NCBI RefSeq assembly: GCF_030915405.1
Contig: NZ_CP133262.1
Span: forward strand, 620,001-684,000
DNA from: Neobacillus nitrireducens
GTDB lineage: Bacteria; Bacillota; Bacilli; Bacillales; Cytobacillaceae
DNA: 64,000 nt
Direction of reading: 5' to 3'
Shown here: positions 44,306 through 52,979 of the stretch, piece after piece
Layout of the letters: every line of letters begins with the position of its first letter
Numbering within the stretch: position 1 is the first letter of the stretch
The notes under the pieces: generated by a model
The model's database searches: none
What the model was told of the DNA's origin: nothing
Seen by the model: only the letters and a program-made list of their open reading frames with translations
Translations under genes and position numbers: made by a program

Positions 44306-45658
44306 ATGGTTTGGTTAACAATAGTCTCTTTCTTGCTTACCTTAGGATTTATTCTTTGGAGACCCAGGGGTATTAATGAAGCAATTCCTGCAACGATTGG
44401 CGCAGCCATTGTCTTACTGAGTGGAAGTGTTACCTTTTCAGACCTTGGTATAATTGCGGAAACGATCAGCGGAGCTGCGATTACAATTATGGCAACGATT
44501 GTAATGGCAATCGTCTTAGAAAGCTTTGGGTTCTTTAACTGGGTAGCAGAAAAGCTTGCGGAAAAAGCAAAAGGTTCAGGTATCCGTTTATTCTGGTACG
44601 TCAATCTTTTATGTTTTCTCATGACACTATTTTTTAATAATGATGGAAGTATATTAATCACCACTCCGATATTAGTCATGTTGTTAAACAATATGGGCTT
44701 AAAAAACCATCAAAAAATCCCCTATTTACTGTCTGGAGCATTAATCGCTACAGCTTCAAGTGCTCCAATTGGGGTAAGCAATATTGTCAATCTAATCGCT
44801 CTAAAAATCGTTCATATGAGTTTGTATTTACACACGGCGATGATGTTTGTTCCTGCGACGTTAGGTTTGCTGCTTTTAACTTGGCTTCTGTTCCTGCGCT
44901 TCAAAAAGGTACTACCCAAAACTGTTCCTACGAAGGTAACCGGGCTGTCACTCCCTTCTTATCATCCACTTAAGCCGACTTCGATGAAACATACTTCAGA
45001 GAAGGACCGTTCAAGGTTTATGCGCAACGTCCTCCTATTTGTGTTTGCAGTCCGTGTCAGCCTCTTTGTCGCTTCGTTTCTGTCCATTCCAGTCTCGATA
45101 ATGGCTGTTTTTGGATCTCTTGTCCTTTTAGGTTGGAGATGGGCTTACTTAAAAATCCCACCAACCGATATGATCAAAAAAACGCCGTGGTATATTATCA
45201 TTTTCGCGTTTAGTATGTATGTAATTATCTACGGACTCAATGATATCGGTCTAACCGACTGGTTGATCCAATTTATGCGTCCAATGGTTTCTGGCAGCCT
45301 GCTCCATGCAAGTGTATTAATGGGCGTCCTGCTTTCAGTACTGTCAAACATTTTTAATAATCACCCGGCACTTATGGTCGGGACCCTCACGTTAACAAAT
45401 ATGAATTTAGATTTGTTATCCTTAAAAATCGCCTATCTAGCAAACGTCATAGGAAGTGACATGGGATCATTGCTACTGCCAATGGGAACACTGGCAACGT
45501 TAATGTGGATGCATATCGTAAGGAAAGGGAAAGTAATGATCAGTTGGTGGCAGTATATCAAAATAACCATGGTGGTAATCCCGCCAGCTACCCTATTTAC
45601 CTTAGTTATCTTATATTATTGGGTTTCTTGGCTCTTTGCTGGAACACTGCGAGGATAA
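44306..45658 (+). CDS. ArsB/NhaD-type membrane transporter (paralogue 1)
   Basis: A 450-residue protein with about 11-12 hydrophobic segments of the ion-transporter superfamily. GINEAIPATIGAAIVLLSGS, LFFNNDGSILITTPI, SGALIATASSAPIGVSNIVN and the second-half SNIFNNHPALMVGT with IGSDMGSLLLPMGTLATL are diagnostic ArsB-like motifs. Arsenite or Na+ export cannot be distinguished from sequence, and no arsR or arsC is nearby. It is closely related to the gene at 52980-54338. The CotB-like gene follows 24 bp downstream and is probably co-transcribed. Confidence 0.82.
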   Translation: MVWLTIVSFLLTLGFILWRPRGINEAIPATIGAAIVLLSGSVTFSDLGIIAETISGAAITIMATIVMAIVLESFGFFNWVAEKLAEKAKGSGIRLFWYVNLLCFLMTLFFNNDGSILITTPILVMLLNNMGLKNHQKIPYLLSGALIATASSAPIGVSNIVNLIALKIVHMSLYLHTAMMFVPATLGLLLLTWLLFLRFKKVLPKTVPTKVTGLSLPSYHPLKPTSMKHTSEKDRSRFMRNVLLFVFAVRVSLFVASFLSIPVSIMAVFGSLVLLGWRWAYLKIPPTDMIKKTPWYIIIFAFSMYVIIYGLNDIGLTDWLIQFMRPMVSGSLLHASVLMGVLLSVLSNIFNNHPALMVGTLTLTNMNLDLLSLKIAYLANVIGSDMGSLLLPMGTLATLMWMHIVRKGKVMISWWQYIKITMVVIPPATLFTLVILYYWVSWLFAGTLRG

Positions 45659-45682
45659 TATTATGGAGCAAAGGAGAAAAAC

Positions 45683-46354
45683 ATGAATACTGACCTAATA
45701 GAATTAAGAGATAAAAATATTGAGGTTGAAATTTCCGGGGGGAATTTTCACAGAGGGATTCTAATTGATTTCGGATTAGATATCATCGTGTTATATGATG
45801 GCAGGAATAATACATTCCTCTATATCCCATTTGTCCACATTCAACAATTGAAAGAAGTCTTAATGAAGGAAGATACATTTTATGATCCTCCTACAGAGCA
45901 ACCCATTAATTCCGATTCAATCTCCTATCGTAAAATTTTAATGAGTGCGAAAGGTTTGTTCGTCGAGATTTATGTGACTGGAAATAAATCCATTCATGGG
46001 TATTTAACCAGCATTATGAACGATTACTTTGTCTTTCACTCTCCGGCTTACAAAACTATGTATATATCGATGAACCACGTAAAATGGCTAATACCTTATC
46101 CGGAAAATACAACACCTTATTCCTTAATTAATCAAAATTCACCTAGCAAAACTGGAACCACTACATTATCTAGATCTTTTGAAGAACAGTTGAAAAAGTT
46201 GGAAAATCAATTAATTATCATGGATGGTGGATACCATGAGGAAAAAATCGGATTACTCCAAAAGATTCAAAATAACAAAATGACACTGATAACAGCTAAA
46301 GGGGAAAAGCTTTATCGAAACTTGGAGCATATAAAAACCATTCAATTCCCGTAA
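45683..46354 (+). CDS. CotB/DUF2642-like coat-associated protein (paralogue 1)
   Basis: A 223-residue protein made of repeated Sm-like beta units: IELRDKNIEVEISGGNFHRG with VLYDGRNNTFLYIPFVHI, a second GLFVEIYVTGNKSIHGYL with YISMNHVKWLIP, and a third near the C-terminus ending NLEHIKTIQFP. The same architecture (a G-containing turn and a ...Y/H-I-x-I end) occurs in CotB and YuzF-type spore proteins. It aligns along its length with the protein at 59180-59857. AAAGGAGAAAAAC precedes the ATG. A coat role is inferred. Confidence 0.7.
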   Translation: MNTDLIELRDKNIEVEISGGNFHRGILIDFGLDIIVLYDGRNNTFLYIPFVHIQQLKEVLMKEDTFYDPPTEQPINSDSISYRKILMSAKGLFVEIYVTGNKSIHGYLTSIMNDYFVFHSPAYKTMYISMNHVKWLIPYPENTTPYSLINQNSPSKTGTTTLSRSFEEQLKKLENQLIIMDGGYHEEKIGLLQKIQNNKMTLITAKGEKLYRNLEHIKTIQFP

Positions 46355-46487
46355 TTCCAATTGTAAAACCCATTAACCATAAAAAATGAGGTGCTTTTAT
46401 TGAGAAATAGAAATAAACAAAAAGAATAATCCACCCTGTTTTGGCCGACGAGGTTGGATTACTCATTTACCACCAGAATTTACTTTT

Positions 46488-46520
46488 TTTGACCGTGTCC
46501 ATTGGCCGCGGTCTTCTTTT
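46488..46520 (+). terminator. Terminator-like hairpin
   Basis: GACCG/CGGTC with a 13-base loop, followed by TTCTTTT; a second imperfect hairpin (AATCCACC...GGTTGGATT) precedes it. They probably end the ArsB-CotB-like transcript. From 46521 to 46785 I see no gene. Confidence 0.5.
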
Positions 46521-46785
46521 AGTTTACCACCTATTAATAGCATATGGATTTTGATTATTTTTGTTCAAAGGAAAAAAAATTTCGTGTAACGCTAATTATA
46601 TACGATCCATTTTTAGATCTAGTACTAATCAGACATGTAAATCTATAAAATTAATAGTACAATACTTTACAAAAGGTTAACATCGACTCAACTATTTCTT
46701 AGTATTCACTGGATAAAATGTAACTATAGTAATTCCTATTCCATGGTTCTTTTTATAAGTAATTTTCTGATAGGGAGGTAGTTGC

Positions 46786-46887
46786 ATGTCTAATTTTCTT
46801 AATTTTCTGTTCTTACTGTATATTACGGTTGCCTTTGCAACAATTTTTTATTACTCTTTCTTCAAATCAAAATCAAATAAACTTTAA
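46786..46887 (+). CDS. 33-residue small membrane protein
   Basis: A short frame with an excellent GGGAGGTAGTTGC ribosome binding site. It encodes MSNFLNFLFLLYITVAFATI followed by FYYSFFKS and a basic tail: one membrane helix with a positive C-terminus. Its stop codon lies 14 bp from the end of the truncated sugar transferase on the other strand. Function unknown. Confidence 0.5.
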   Translation: MSNFLNFLFLLYITVAFATIFYYSFFKSKSNKL

Positions 46888-46900
46888 TCCTTTTCCTATA

Positions 46901-47407
46901 CTAATAGGAACATTTCCTCAGCAAGCGATTTTCGAATCCCTTTATCTCTTTATTAAATTTCGCTGTAAAAAAGGGCCTTTCTGGTCTTGGACCCACAATG
47001 GACATGTCTCCTTTTAAAATATTGACCAATTGAGGAAGCTCGTCGATGCGAGTCTTTCGGATGAATGCACCCACATGAGTGATTCGAGGGTCATTTACCT
47101 CTGCCCACTTGGCCCCTTCTTTTTCAGCATCGATTGTCATCGATCGTAGCTTCACCATCTTGAATCGTTTTCCATTTTTGCCACTTCTCTCTTGCACGTA
47201 AAATGGAGAACCTGGTGTTTCCATAACAATGAGGATCGTAAATAAAAGAACAATCGGCACTGCAATGATTAACCCAACGGTTGCAAGGATTATGTCATAC
47301 GACCTTTTTAAATAGAGATAATACTCGACGTTTTTTGATAATGTAAGATTGGATGATGGTACTCCCCGATAATCTTGGTAGAAATTGTAGCTTTTTTCAG
47401 TACTCAC
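46901..47407 (-). pseudogene. Truncated bacterial sugar transferase (undecaprenyl-phosphate sugar-phosphotransferase)
   Basis: 168 residues of a polyprenyl sugar-phosphate transferase: membrane hairpin (SYDIILATVGLIIAVPIVLLF), FYVQERSGKNGKRFKMVKLRSM, DPRITHVGAFIRKTRIDELP and NILKGDMSIVGPRPERPFF. In full-length enzymes about 45 more residues follow, beginning with a KPGITGxAQV-type segment; here the sequence departs at ENRLLRKCSY and stops, and no continuation is visible in other frames. The start is GTG with GGGGTGAT. Probably inactive, though a short functional form cannot be excluded. Confidence 0.75.
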
Positions 47408-47545
47408 AAATTTATCACCCCAAAAGATTTAATAAAAAAGAGACTTGCTAGCCCTTACGTAAAGTATAGGTACATAACTTGAAGTTGCTGTTGAGCAAGG
47501 GTGAAGAGTTTGTAAACTATTTAGAGTATTCATTAAGTTCTTGAA

Positions 47546-47571
47546 GGTTTTGTAAAGATTTTTACAAAACC
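47546..47571. repeat. Perfect inverted repeat upstream of the truncated transferase
   Basis: GGTTTTGTAAA/TTTACAAAACC, 11-bp arms, four-base loop. An operator or remnant; no T-tract. Confidence 0.5.
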
Positions 47572-47600
47572 TAGGTAGATATATCGATAAAATGAAAAAA

Positions 47601-47641
47601 ACTGACACAAAAAGGATTTAGACTATTCCTTTTGTGCCAGT
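47601..47641. terminator. Long hairpin between transferase and CNNM genes
   Basis: ACTGACACAAAAAGGA pairs with TCCTTTTGTGCCAGT (one mismatch and a bulge). No T-tract outside the stem. Confidence 0.45.
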
Positions 47642-47649
47642 TCGCTATT

Positions 47650-47687
47650 ACAAAAAAACTCCCTCTTATCAAAATAAGAGGGAGTTG
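47650..47687 (-). terminator. Terminator after the CNNM/CorC gene
   Basis: AACTCCCTCTTAT/ATAAGAGGGAGTT stem, four-base loop, then TTTTTTTG on the minus strand. Confidence 0.85.
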
Positions 47688-47688
47688 G

Positions 47689-48999
47689 TTATGCGATTGA
47701 TTCTTGATTGGTAATTTTTAAAATTTCTAAGGACTTAATATGGTAACCGTCGATTTCAAGCACTTTAAATACATAATCGTCATATCTCACTTTATCGCCT
47801 TCGACGACATCCATTTTTTCTGATAATATCCAGCCGCCGATAGTATCCATATCTGAATCGTCAAGGTCTAGGCCGAATAAATCATTAATTTCATCAATTA
47901 AAACTTTACCCTCAACGATGGTTTTGTTTTCACTAATTTTATTAATTTCAGGTACTTCGTCCGCATCAAACTCGTCGCGGATCTCACCGACAATTTCCTC
48001 AAGGATATCCTCGACGGTGACTAAACCAGCCGTACCGCCGTATTCATCCATTAGGATGGCCATATGAACACGCTCTTTTTGCATTTTCAGAAGCAAATCA
48101 TGGATTGGGATCGATTCAATTACCTGGATAACTGGGCGAACATACTCTTGTATAGATGTTTCAACATTCTTGCCTCTAATATATTCAGTAAAGACTTCTT
48201 TCATGTTTACCATACCAACGATGTTATCCTTTTCACCATCAATGACCGGATATCTTGTATAATTTTCTTTCGTCACGATTTGAAGACATTCGTTTAGAGA
48301 TTGTGAAATATCAAAAGCAATAATCTCGGTGCGCGGCACCATAATTTCATTGGCATTCCGATCATCAAATTCAAAAATATTGTTCACGTATTTATATTCA
48401 GATTGATTAATTTCCCCGCTCTTATAACTCTCAGAAATGATTAATTGAAGTTCTTCCTCGGAATGCGCGACTTCATGTTCGGAAGCAGGTTTCAAACCGA
48501 AAATTCCAACGATAAATCGTGCCGAACCGTTTAAGGCTTTGATAAAGGGATACATTATTTTGTAAAAGAGAATCATCGGCCTTGCAAATAACAAAGTGAC
48601 CTCTTCTGCCTTTTGGATAGCAAAGGTCTTTGGTGCTAATTCCCCTACAACTACATGAATAAATGTAACCGATGCAAACGCAACTATGAATGAAGTAATA
48701 CTTGATACCGATTCAGGCATATTAAAGTAACTTAAAAGCGGATGAAGGATATGCTCTACTGTTGGTTCACCTAACCACCCAAGTCCTAATGCTGTAACCG
48801 TAATACCTAATTGACAGGCAGATAAATATTCATCAAGATTCGTTACAATCGTTTTTGCCGCGATCGCGTTCTTGTTCCCTTCGCTAACGAGTTGATCGAT
48901 ACGTGTACCGCGGACTTTAACAATAGCAAATTCATATGCTACAAAAAATGCTGTAAAGGCAATTAAAAGTGCTATTATTAGTAGATTACTAATGATCAA
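47689..48999 (-). CDS. CNNM/CorC (hemolysin C-like) membrane protein
   Basis: A 436-residue protein: DUF21 transmembrane domain (about 1-195) with TFIHVVVGELAPKTFAIQKA, two CBS domains (MVPRTEIIAFDI...YPVIDG; VRPVIQVIESIPIHDLL...HMAILMDEYGGTAGLVT) and the C-terminal CorC_HlyC/transporter-associated domain (TIVEGKVLIDEINDLFGLDL). Homologues export Mg2+ (MpfA/YhdP in Firmicutes). The start is TTG; its AAGGAG site is partly inside a hairpin. The MerR gene lies upstream in the same direction, as yhdQ-yhdP in B. subtilis. Confidence 0.88.
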   Translation of the reverse strand: MIISNLLIIALLIAFTAFFVAYEFAIVKVRGTRIDQLVSEGNKNAIAAKTIVTNLDEYLSACQLGITVTALGLGWLGEPTVEHILHPLLSYFNMPESVSSITSFIVAFASVTFIHVVVGELAPKTFAIQKAEEVTLLFARPMILFYKIMYPFIKALNGSARFIVGIFGLKPASEHEVAHSEEELQLIISESYKSGEINQSEYKYVNNIFEFDDRNANEIMVPRTEIIAFDISQSLNECLQIVTKENYTRYPVIDGEKDNIVGMVNMKEVFTEYIRGKNVETSIQEYVRPVIQVIESIPIHDLLLKMQKERVHMAILMDEYGGTAGLVTVEDILEEIVGEIRDEFDADEVPEINKISENKTIVEGKVLIDEINDLFGLDLDDSDMDTIGGWILSEKMDVVEGDKVRYDDYVFKVLEIDGYHIKSLEILKITNQESIA

Positions 49000-49005
49000 T
49001 GGTCT

Positions 49006-49030
49006 CCTTACTTAATAGATATAAGTAAGG
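49006..49030 (-). promoter_or_regulatory. Hairpin covering the ribosome binding site of the CNNM gene
   Basis: On the minus strand CCTTACTTA, a seven-base loop and TAAGTAAGG; the last four bases belong to the AAGGAG ribosome binding site, four bases before the TTG start. Folding would hinder initiation. Confidence 0.5.
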
Positions 49031-49071
49031 AATACACCTCCTGTTTTTTACGTGTTTATTTTAATCATTTG

Positions 49072-49485
49072 CTAGCTAAATAGTAATAATAATGTTTGAG
49101 CCAATGTGACCCCTTCTGATGATAATCTATTAACATACTTTTCTCTTTGTTGATCGTTTAATTTTTGCAGAATCGGTTCCATTACATGGATCTCTTCTTT
49201 TAGGTGCTGCATAATACTGGCAATTTGTTTAAAATGTTTTTCCACTTTTTGTTTATCAATCGTATTGTCTGACTTAATCAATTCAATCGAAGATTTTATT
49301 TCCTCGAGCGGCATATTCAAATTCTTATAATGTTCAATCATATTTAAAATTTGAAGACACTCATCACTATACAATCGATAATTAGAATCCGTCCGAATAG
49401 GGTTTAGCAAGCCTATTTGGGTGTAATAATCAATTGTTCGTTTGGAAATATTCTTTAATTTTGCTATTTCACCAATTCGATACAA
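49072..49485 (-). CDS. MerR-family transcriptional regulator
   Basis: A 137-residue MerR protein: N-terminal winged helix MYRIGEIAKLKNISKRTIDYYTQIGLL and YRLYSDECLQILNMIEHYKN, then a long dimerisation helix (about 75-115) and a short C-terminus without Cys. No metal-binding cysteines of the CueR/ZntR type are seen, so the ligand is unknown. TTG start with a weak site. It precedes the CNNM gene and has a MerR-type dyad in its own promoter. Confidence 0.85.
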   Translation of the reverse strand: MYRIGEIAKLKNISKRTIDYYTQIGLLNPIRTDSNYRLYSDECLQILNMIEHYKNLNMPLEEIKSSIELIKSDNTIDKQKVEKHFKQIASIMQHLKEEIHVMEPILQKLNDQQREKYVNRLSSEGVTLAQTLLLLFS

Positions 49486-49527
49486 CTTCCCAAATTACTC
49501 ACCCCTTTCCAGTCTAATGTTATTATA

Positions 49528-49557
49528 ACTATACCATAATTTAAACCGTACAGTCAA
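49528..49557 (-). promoter_or_regulatory. Promoter with MerR-type dyad
   Basis: Minus strand: TTGACT (49557-49552), 18-bp spacer, TATAGT (49533-49528). The arms ACTGTAC and GTATAGT form an inverted repeat (6 of 7) spanning the spacer, the usual MerR operator layout. Confidence 0.6.
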
Positions 49558-49604
49558 CGTGTTGGTTATTATGTGTGGTATTTGTCCTTTTAACAAAATA
49601 AATA

Positions 49605-49648
49605 GAATATAGAACCACTCCTACGGAAGGCTCTATACTCTATTCTGA
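49605..49648 (-). terminator. Terminator after map
   Basis: AGAATAGAGTATAGAGCC pairs with GGTTCTATATTCT imperfectly, followed by ATTTATTTTG on the minus strand. Confidence 0.6.
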
Positions 49649-50389
49649 TTATCGAGTTAATATGACTGGACCGTTTTTAGTGACGATGAGCGTGTGTTCG
49701 TACTGAGCAACGAAGCTTTTTTCTGTTACAAAAGTCCAGCCGTCCTCTAGTTGAAACACTTCTTCATCATGTGTGGAAATAAATGGTTCAAATGCAATAA
49801 CCATTCCTTCTTTTAGCAATCCATTGTCGGAGGTTTCATTATAATTATATATGTAGTCAGGGTGCTCGTGGATCGTTCGTCCAATACCGTGTCCTGTCAG
49901 ATTCTTAATTACGGTTAAGCCTTGATTTCTTGCCGTTTGGTGTACAACCTTACCCATTCCACTAATTTTGGACCCGGGTTTAACTTTTTTTAGACCTGCT
50001 TCAAACGCCTCTTTCGCAACATCACAAATTTTTGTTAGGATTTCTTCACCTTTTCCGATTACAATTGAGATGCCCGTATCAGCAAAATAACCGTTTTTGG
50101 AACCAGAAACATCTATATTGACAAGATCTCCTTCTTGAATTACCCGACTACCAGGGATTCCATGAGCCACTTCTTCGTTAACACTAATACAAGTATATCC
50201 TGGAAAATCGTACTCACCTTTAGGTGCAGAAATGGCGCCTTCCTTCTCAAATAAATCCCCGGCGATATCATCGAGTTCTTTAGTGGTTACTCCGGGTACC
50301 GCTCGTTGTACTAACTCATCACGAATCCCTGCAACGATTCTGCCGATTTCTTTCAATCCATTAAAATCCTCTTCCGTCTTTGCAATCAT
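49649..50389 (-). CDS. map: Methionine aminopeptidase, type I
   Basis: About 246 residues of the M24A peptidase fold that removes N-terminal Met. The metal ligands are visible: first Asp in VNIDVSG, second in YFADTGIS, His in TGHGIGRTIHEHP, Glu in VIAFEPF and the final Glu in QYEHTLIV. I place the start at MIAKTEEDF because AGGTGG lies eight bases before it; a GTG four codons upstream overlaps that site. This copy is not next to secY/infA, so it is probably the additional, stand-alone paralogue. Confidence 0.9.
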   Translation of the reverse strand: MIAKTEEDFNGLKEIGRIVAGIRDELVQRAVPGVTTKELDDIAGDLFEKEGAISAPKGEYDFPGYTCISVNEEVAHGIPGSRVIQEGDLVNIDVSGSKNGYFADTGISIVIGKGEEILTKICDVAKEAFEAGLKKVKPGSKISGMGKVVHQTARNQGLTVIKNLTGHGIGRTIHEHPDYIYNYNETSDNGLLKEGMVIAFEPFISTHDEEVFQLEDGWTFVTEKSFVAQYEHTLIVTKNGPVILTR

Positions 50390-50497
50390 TCTTTTTCCCA
50401 CCTATATCATTTTTATCTTTATTAAATGTTCAACTATTAGATTGTACATTTATCCCCTGATAAAATCCAAGTATAATCCTTGGAAGTGGAGAAAAAA

Positions 50498-50544
50498 ATA
50501 AAAAATACAGAGTTAATACAATGGCTGCTCTGTATTTTTTATTT
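50498..50544. terminator. Terminator between 50.4 and 50.5 kb
   Basis: AAAAATACAGAG/CTCTGTATTTTT stem with a 15-base loop; A and T runs on both sides. Confidence 0.75.
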
Positions 50545-50545
50545 A

Positions 50546-51355
50546 TCATAATAATTTTACTTTTTTGATGAAGTTTATTTCATTTTGAAATTTTTCAAAA
50601 ATTTCTTTGTAGGTGGAATTGATTAAAAGTGGAAAAAGGTTTCCTAGTGCTTCTTGGTAATCTTGACCTAACGCTTCGCGGAGAAAAACGTATTCATGAA
50701 AAAGCAGTGCTTTTTCAAAATCAATCCCTAATTCATGTAAGCCTTTATACAAGTCCTTTTTTGGGATCCGTAAGATTTTCTTGAAAGTTTTTATATTTTT
50801 TTCAATGAACTTCTCTTCTAAATAGCGCGTGACGTAATCTGTATACACCATTTGTCCAATTGTATTTGTTTCATTTTTTGAATAGTTGAAGCCAATGACT
50901 CGATCTTCTTTATTTTCACGAATAATAAATGTTTTGCTTCCTCGTAAATGGGTGATAAAATTTTTGACACTCTTATCAAAGATTTTATCAAATTGAATGA
51001 TCTTTTGCAGTTTGACAGCAAAATCAGTATGTTCTTCACCCACCACAAATAATCTGTCAACAATCGGTAATAGTTTTAAAACACCTTCGGAAAGCTGACT
51101 TGAAGCATCATAAATAATAATATCGTACTCGTCTTTCATTAACTTTACTTTTCGTTTTTGTTCGGTTAGAGACAGTTTTGAAAATTCATGAACGAGCTCA
51201 TTTGAAGTCTCTTCTTTTTCTAACTTCCCGTAAGAAATAAAAGCTGCGGCTGTATTTGTATTTAATTTAAGCCAATTGTATATGGATAAAGCCAGTTCAG
51301 TAACACCTGATTTTGCCTTTGGTGAATAAAAGCCAACTAAATACATGTCCCTCAC
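50546..51355 (-). CDS. MinD/ParA-like protein with degenerate P-loop, unknown role
   Basis: A 269-residue protein. The N-terminus MRDMYLVGFYSPKAKSGVTE followed by LALSIYNWLK resembles the first strand, deviant Walker A and helix of MinD/ParA proteins, but the usual KGGxGKT reads KAKSGVTE, lacking the second lysine. DEYDIIIYDASSQLSEG and DRLFVVGE fit the switch-II and following strand. The C-terminal 150 residues are Lys/Phe-rich and helical with no recognised domain. The gene is alone, divergent from dsdA. Confidence 0.6.
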   Translation of the reverse strand: MRDMYLVGFYSPKAKSGVTELALSIYNWLKLNTNTAAAFISYGKLEKEETSNELVHEFSKLSLTEQKRKVKLMKDEYDIIIYDASSQLSEGVLKLLPIVDRLFVVGEEHTDFAVKLQKIIQFDKIFDKSVKNFITHLRGSKTFIIRENKEDRVIGFNYSKNETNTIGQMVYTDYVTRYLEEKFIEKNIKTFKKILRIPKKDLYKGLHELGIDFEKALLFHEYVFLREALGQDYQEALGNLFPLLINSTYKEIFEKFQNEINFIKKVKLL

Positions 51356-51513
51356 ATGCCTTTTATTTAAATCATATTCAAAAAGTAAATAAGTGTTAAA
51401 GACAAGCGACTATTAAACATATTAATAACGCAGTTAAAATAATCTTATGATAAAATTTATCTATAATCTTATTCGTGATTGATAATTATTTACAATAGGA
51501 CTGGGGGACCCAA

Positions 51514-52851
51514 ATGAATAACAACGAAATAAATACAAGTCTTAGTATTCAAAATTTACCATTAGTAGAAAAACTCAAATCGTTAAATGAAATATTTTGG
51601 TTGAATCCTAACTTGGAAGATTCTAAACTAGCTATTGAAAAATCTCCTTTAACTGCAGCGGACATTAAAGATGCAGAGGAAAGATTGAATCGCTTTGCTC
51701 CCTATATCTCCAAGGTTTTTCCGGAAACCAGAGCAGCCAGTGGGATGATTGAATCCCCATTAGTAAGAATACCCTCAATGCAGAAAAAATTGGCACTGGA
51801 TAACGGACAACCTCTCTTAGGTGATTTATTACTCAAGTGTGATAGTCACCTTCCGATTTCAGGATCTATTAAGGCGCGCGGTGGTATTTATGAAATACTC
51901 AAACATGCAGAGCAATTGGCGCTCTCCCATCAAATGGTAACAATTCAGGATGATTATTCGATTTTAGCTAGTGAAAAATTCAGGGCATTCTTCTCCCAAT
52001 ATTCTATCGCAGTAGGTTCAACTGGGAATTTAGGATTAAGTATCGGTATTATCAGTGCAAAATTAGGCTTTAAAGTAACCGTCCATATGTCAGCGGACGC
52101 AAAACAATGGAAAAAAGACTTGCTTCGCAGCAAAAATGTTCAGGTAATTGAATATGATTCCGACTATAGCGAGGCTGTCACGCAGGGTCGTATCCAAGCA
52201 GAAGCAGTTCCTAGCTGTTATTTCGTTGACGATGAAAATTCCAAGGATTTATTTTTAGGATACGCTGTCGCCGCCTCACGGTTGAAGAATCAGTTACAAC
52301 AATTAGCGGTCGTCGTCGATGAAAATCACCCTTTATTCGTTTACTTGCCATGTGGGGTTGGCGGAGGTCCAGGGGGTGTTGCTTTTGGATTGAAGCAAGT
52401 ATTTAAAGATAACGTCCATTGTTTCTTTGCAGAACCGACACACTCTCCGTGTATGGTACTCGGATTAATGACAGGATACCATGATCAAATTTCTGTCCAA
52501 GATATTGGGATTGATAATGTCACAGCTGCGGATGGACTTGCTGTCGGCAGACCCTCGGGATTTGTCGGTAAAATAATTGAGCCTTTCCTTAGTGGGAGTT
52601 ATACCATCAGTGACGAAGACTTATATAGATTGCTAAAGGACCTCGTCGATACGGAGGATATTCATTTAGAGCCCTCAGCACTCGCAGGGATGATTGGACC
52701 TGTTTTCTTATATAGAGACGGGATGGATTACTTACGGAAAAATAAGTTATTGGATAAAATGAGCAATGCTACACATGTCGCTTGGGCAACTGGCGGGAGC
52801 ATGGTTCCTGAAGACATGATGGCACAATATTATCAAAAAGGATCAAATTAA
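51514..52851 (+). CDS. dsdA: D-serine ammonia-lyase (D-serine dehydratase)
   Basis: A 445-residue fold-type II PLP enzyme that deaminates D-serine to pyruvate. The PLP lysine lies in [14 protein letters not shown], the phosphate-binding loop is [11 protein letters not shown], and [29 protein letters not shown] and the C-terminal [13 protein letters not shown] are DsdA signatures. The length matches the family. TGGGGGACCCAA precedes the ATG. No DsdC regulator is adjacent. Confidence 0.95.
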   Translation: MNNNEINTSLSIQNLPLVEKLKSLNEIFWLNPNLEDSKLAIEKSPLTAADIKDAEERLNRFAPYISKVFPETRAASGMIESPLVRIPSMQKKLALDNGQPLLGDLLLKCDSHLPISGSIKARGGIYEILKHAEQLALSHQMVTIQDDYSILASEKFRAFFSQYSIAVGSTGNLGLSIGIISAKLGFKVTVHMSADAKQWKKDLLRSKNVQVIEYDSDYSEAVTQGRIQAEAVPSCYFVDDENSKDLFLGYAVAASRLKNQLQQLAVVVDENHPLFVYLPCGVGGGPGGVAFGLKQVFKDNVHCFFAEPTHSPCMVLGLMTGYHDQISVQDIGIDNVTAADGLAVGRPSGFVGKIIEPFLSGSYTISDEDLYRLLKDLVDTEDIHLEPSALAGMIGPVFLYRDGMDYLRKNKLLDKMSNATHVAWATGGSMVPEDMMAQYYQKGSN

Positions 52852-52917
52852 TAGAGAAATATCCCAAATGTTCTTTCTTATTTTTAAGGAAATTATCATT
52901 GTCTCTTCAATGAACTA

Positions 52918-52975
52918 AAAAATACCAGGCCTGTTCCGTTTATTCCAACGTATAAGGCTTGGTATTTTCATTTTA
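52918..52975. terminator. Terminator between dsdA and the ArsB-like gene
   Basis: AAATACCAGGCCT pairs with AGGCTTGGTATTTT (one mismatch or bulge) across a long loop; serves converging genes. Confidence 0.65.
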
Positions 52976-52979
52976 TTAA

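Noticed and set aside
46404..46433. A nine-codon frame (MRNRNKQKE) after a GAGGTG site
   Set aside because: Too short to separate from chance, with no conserved family known to me.
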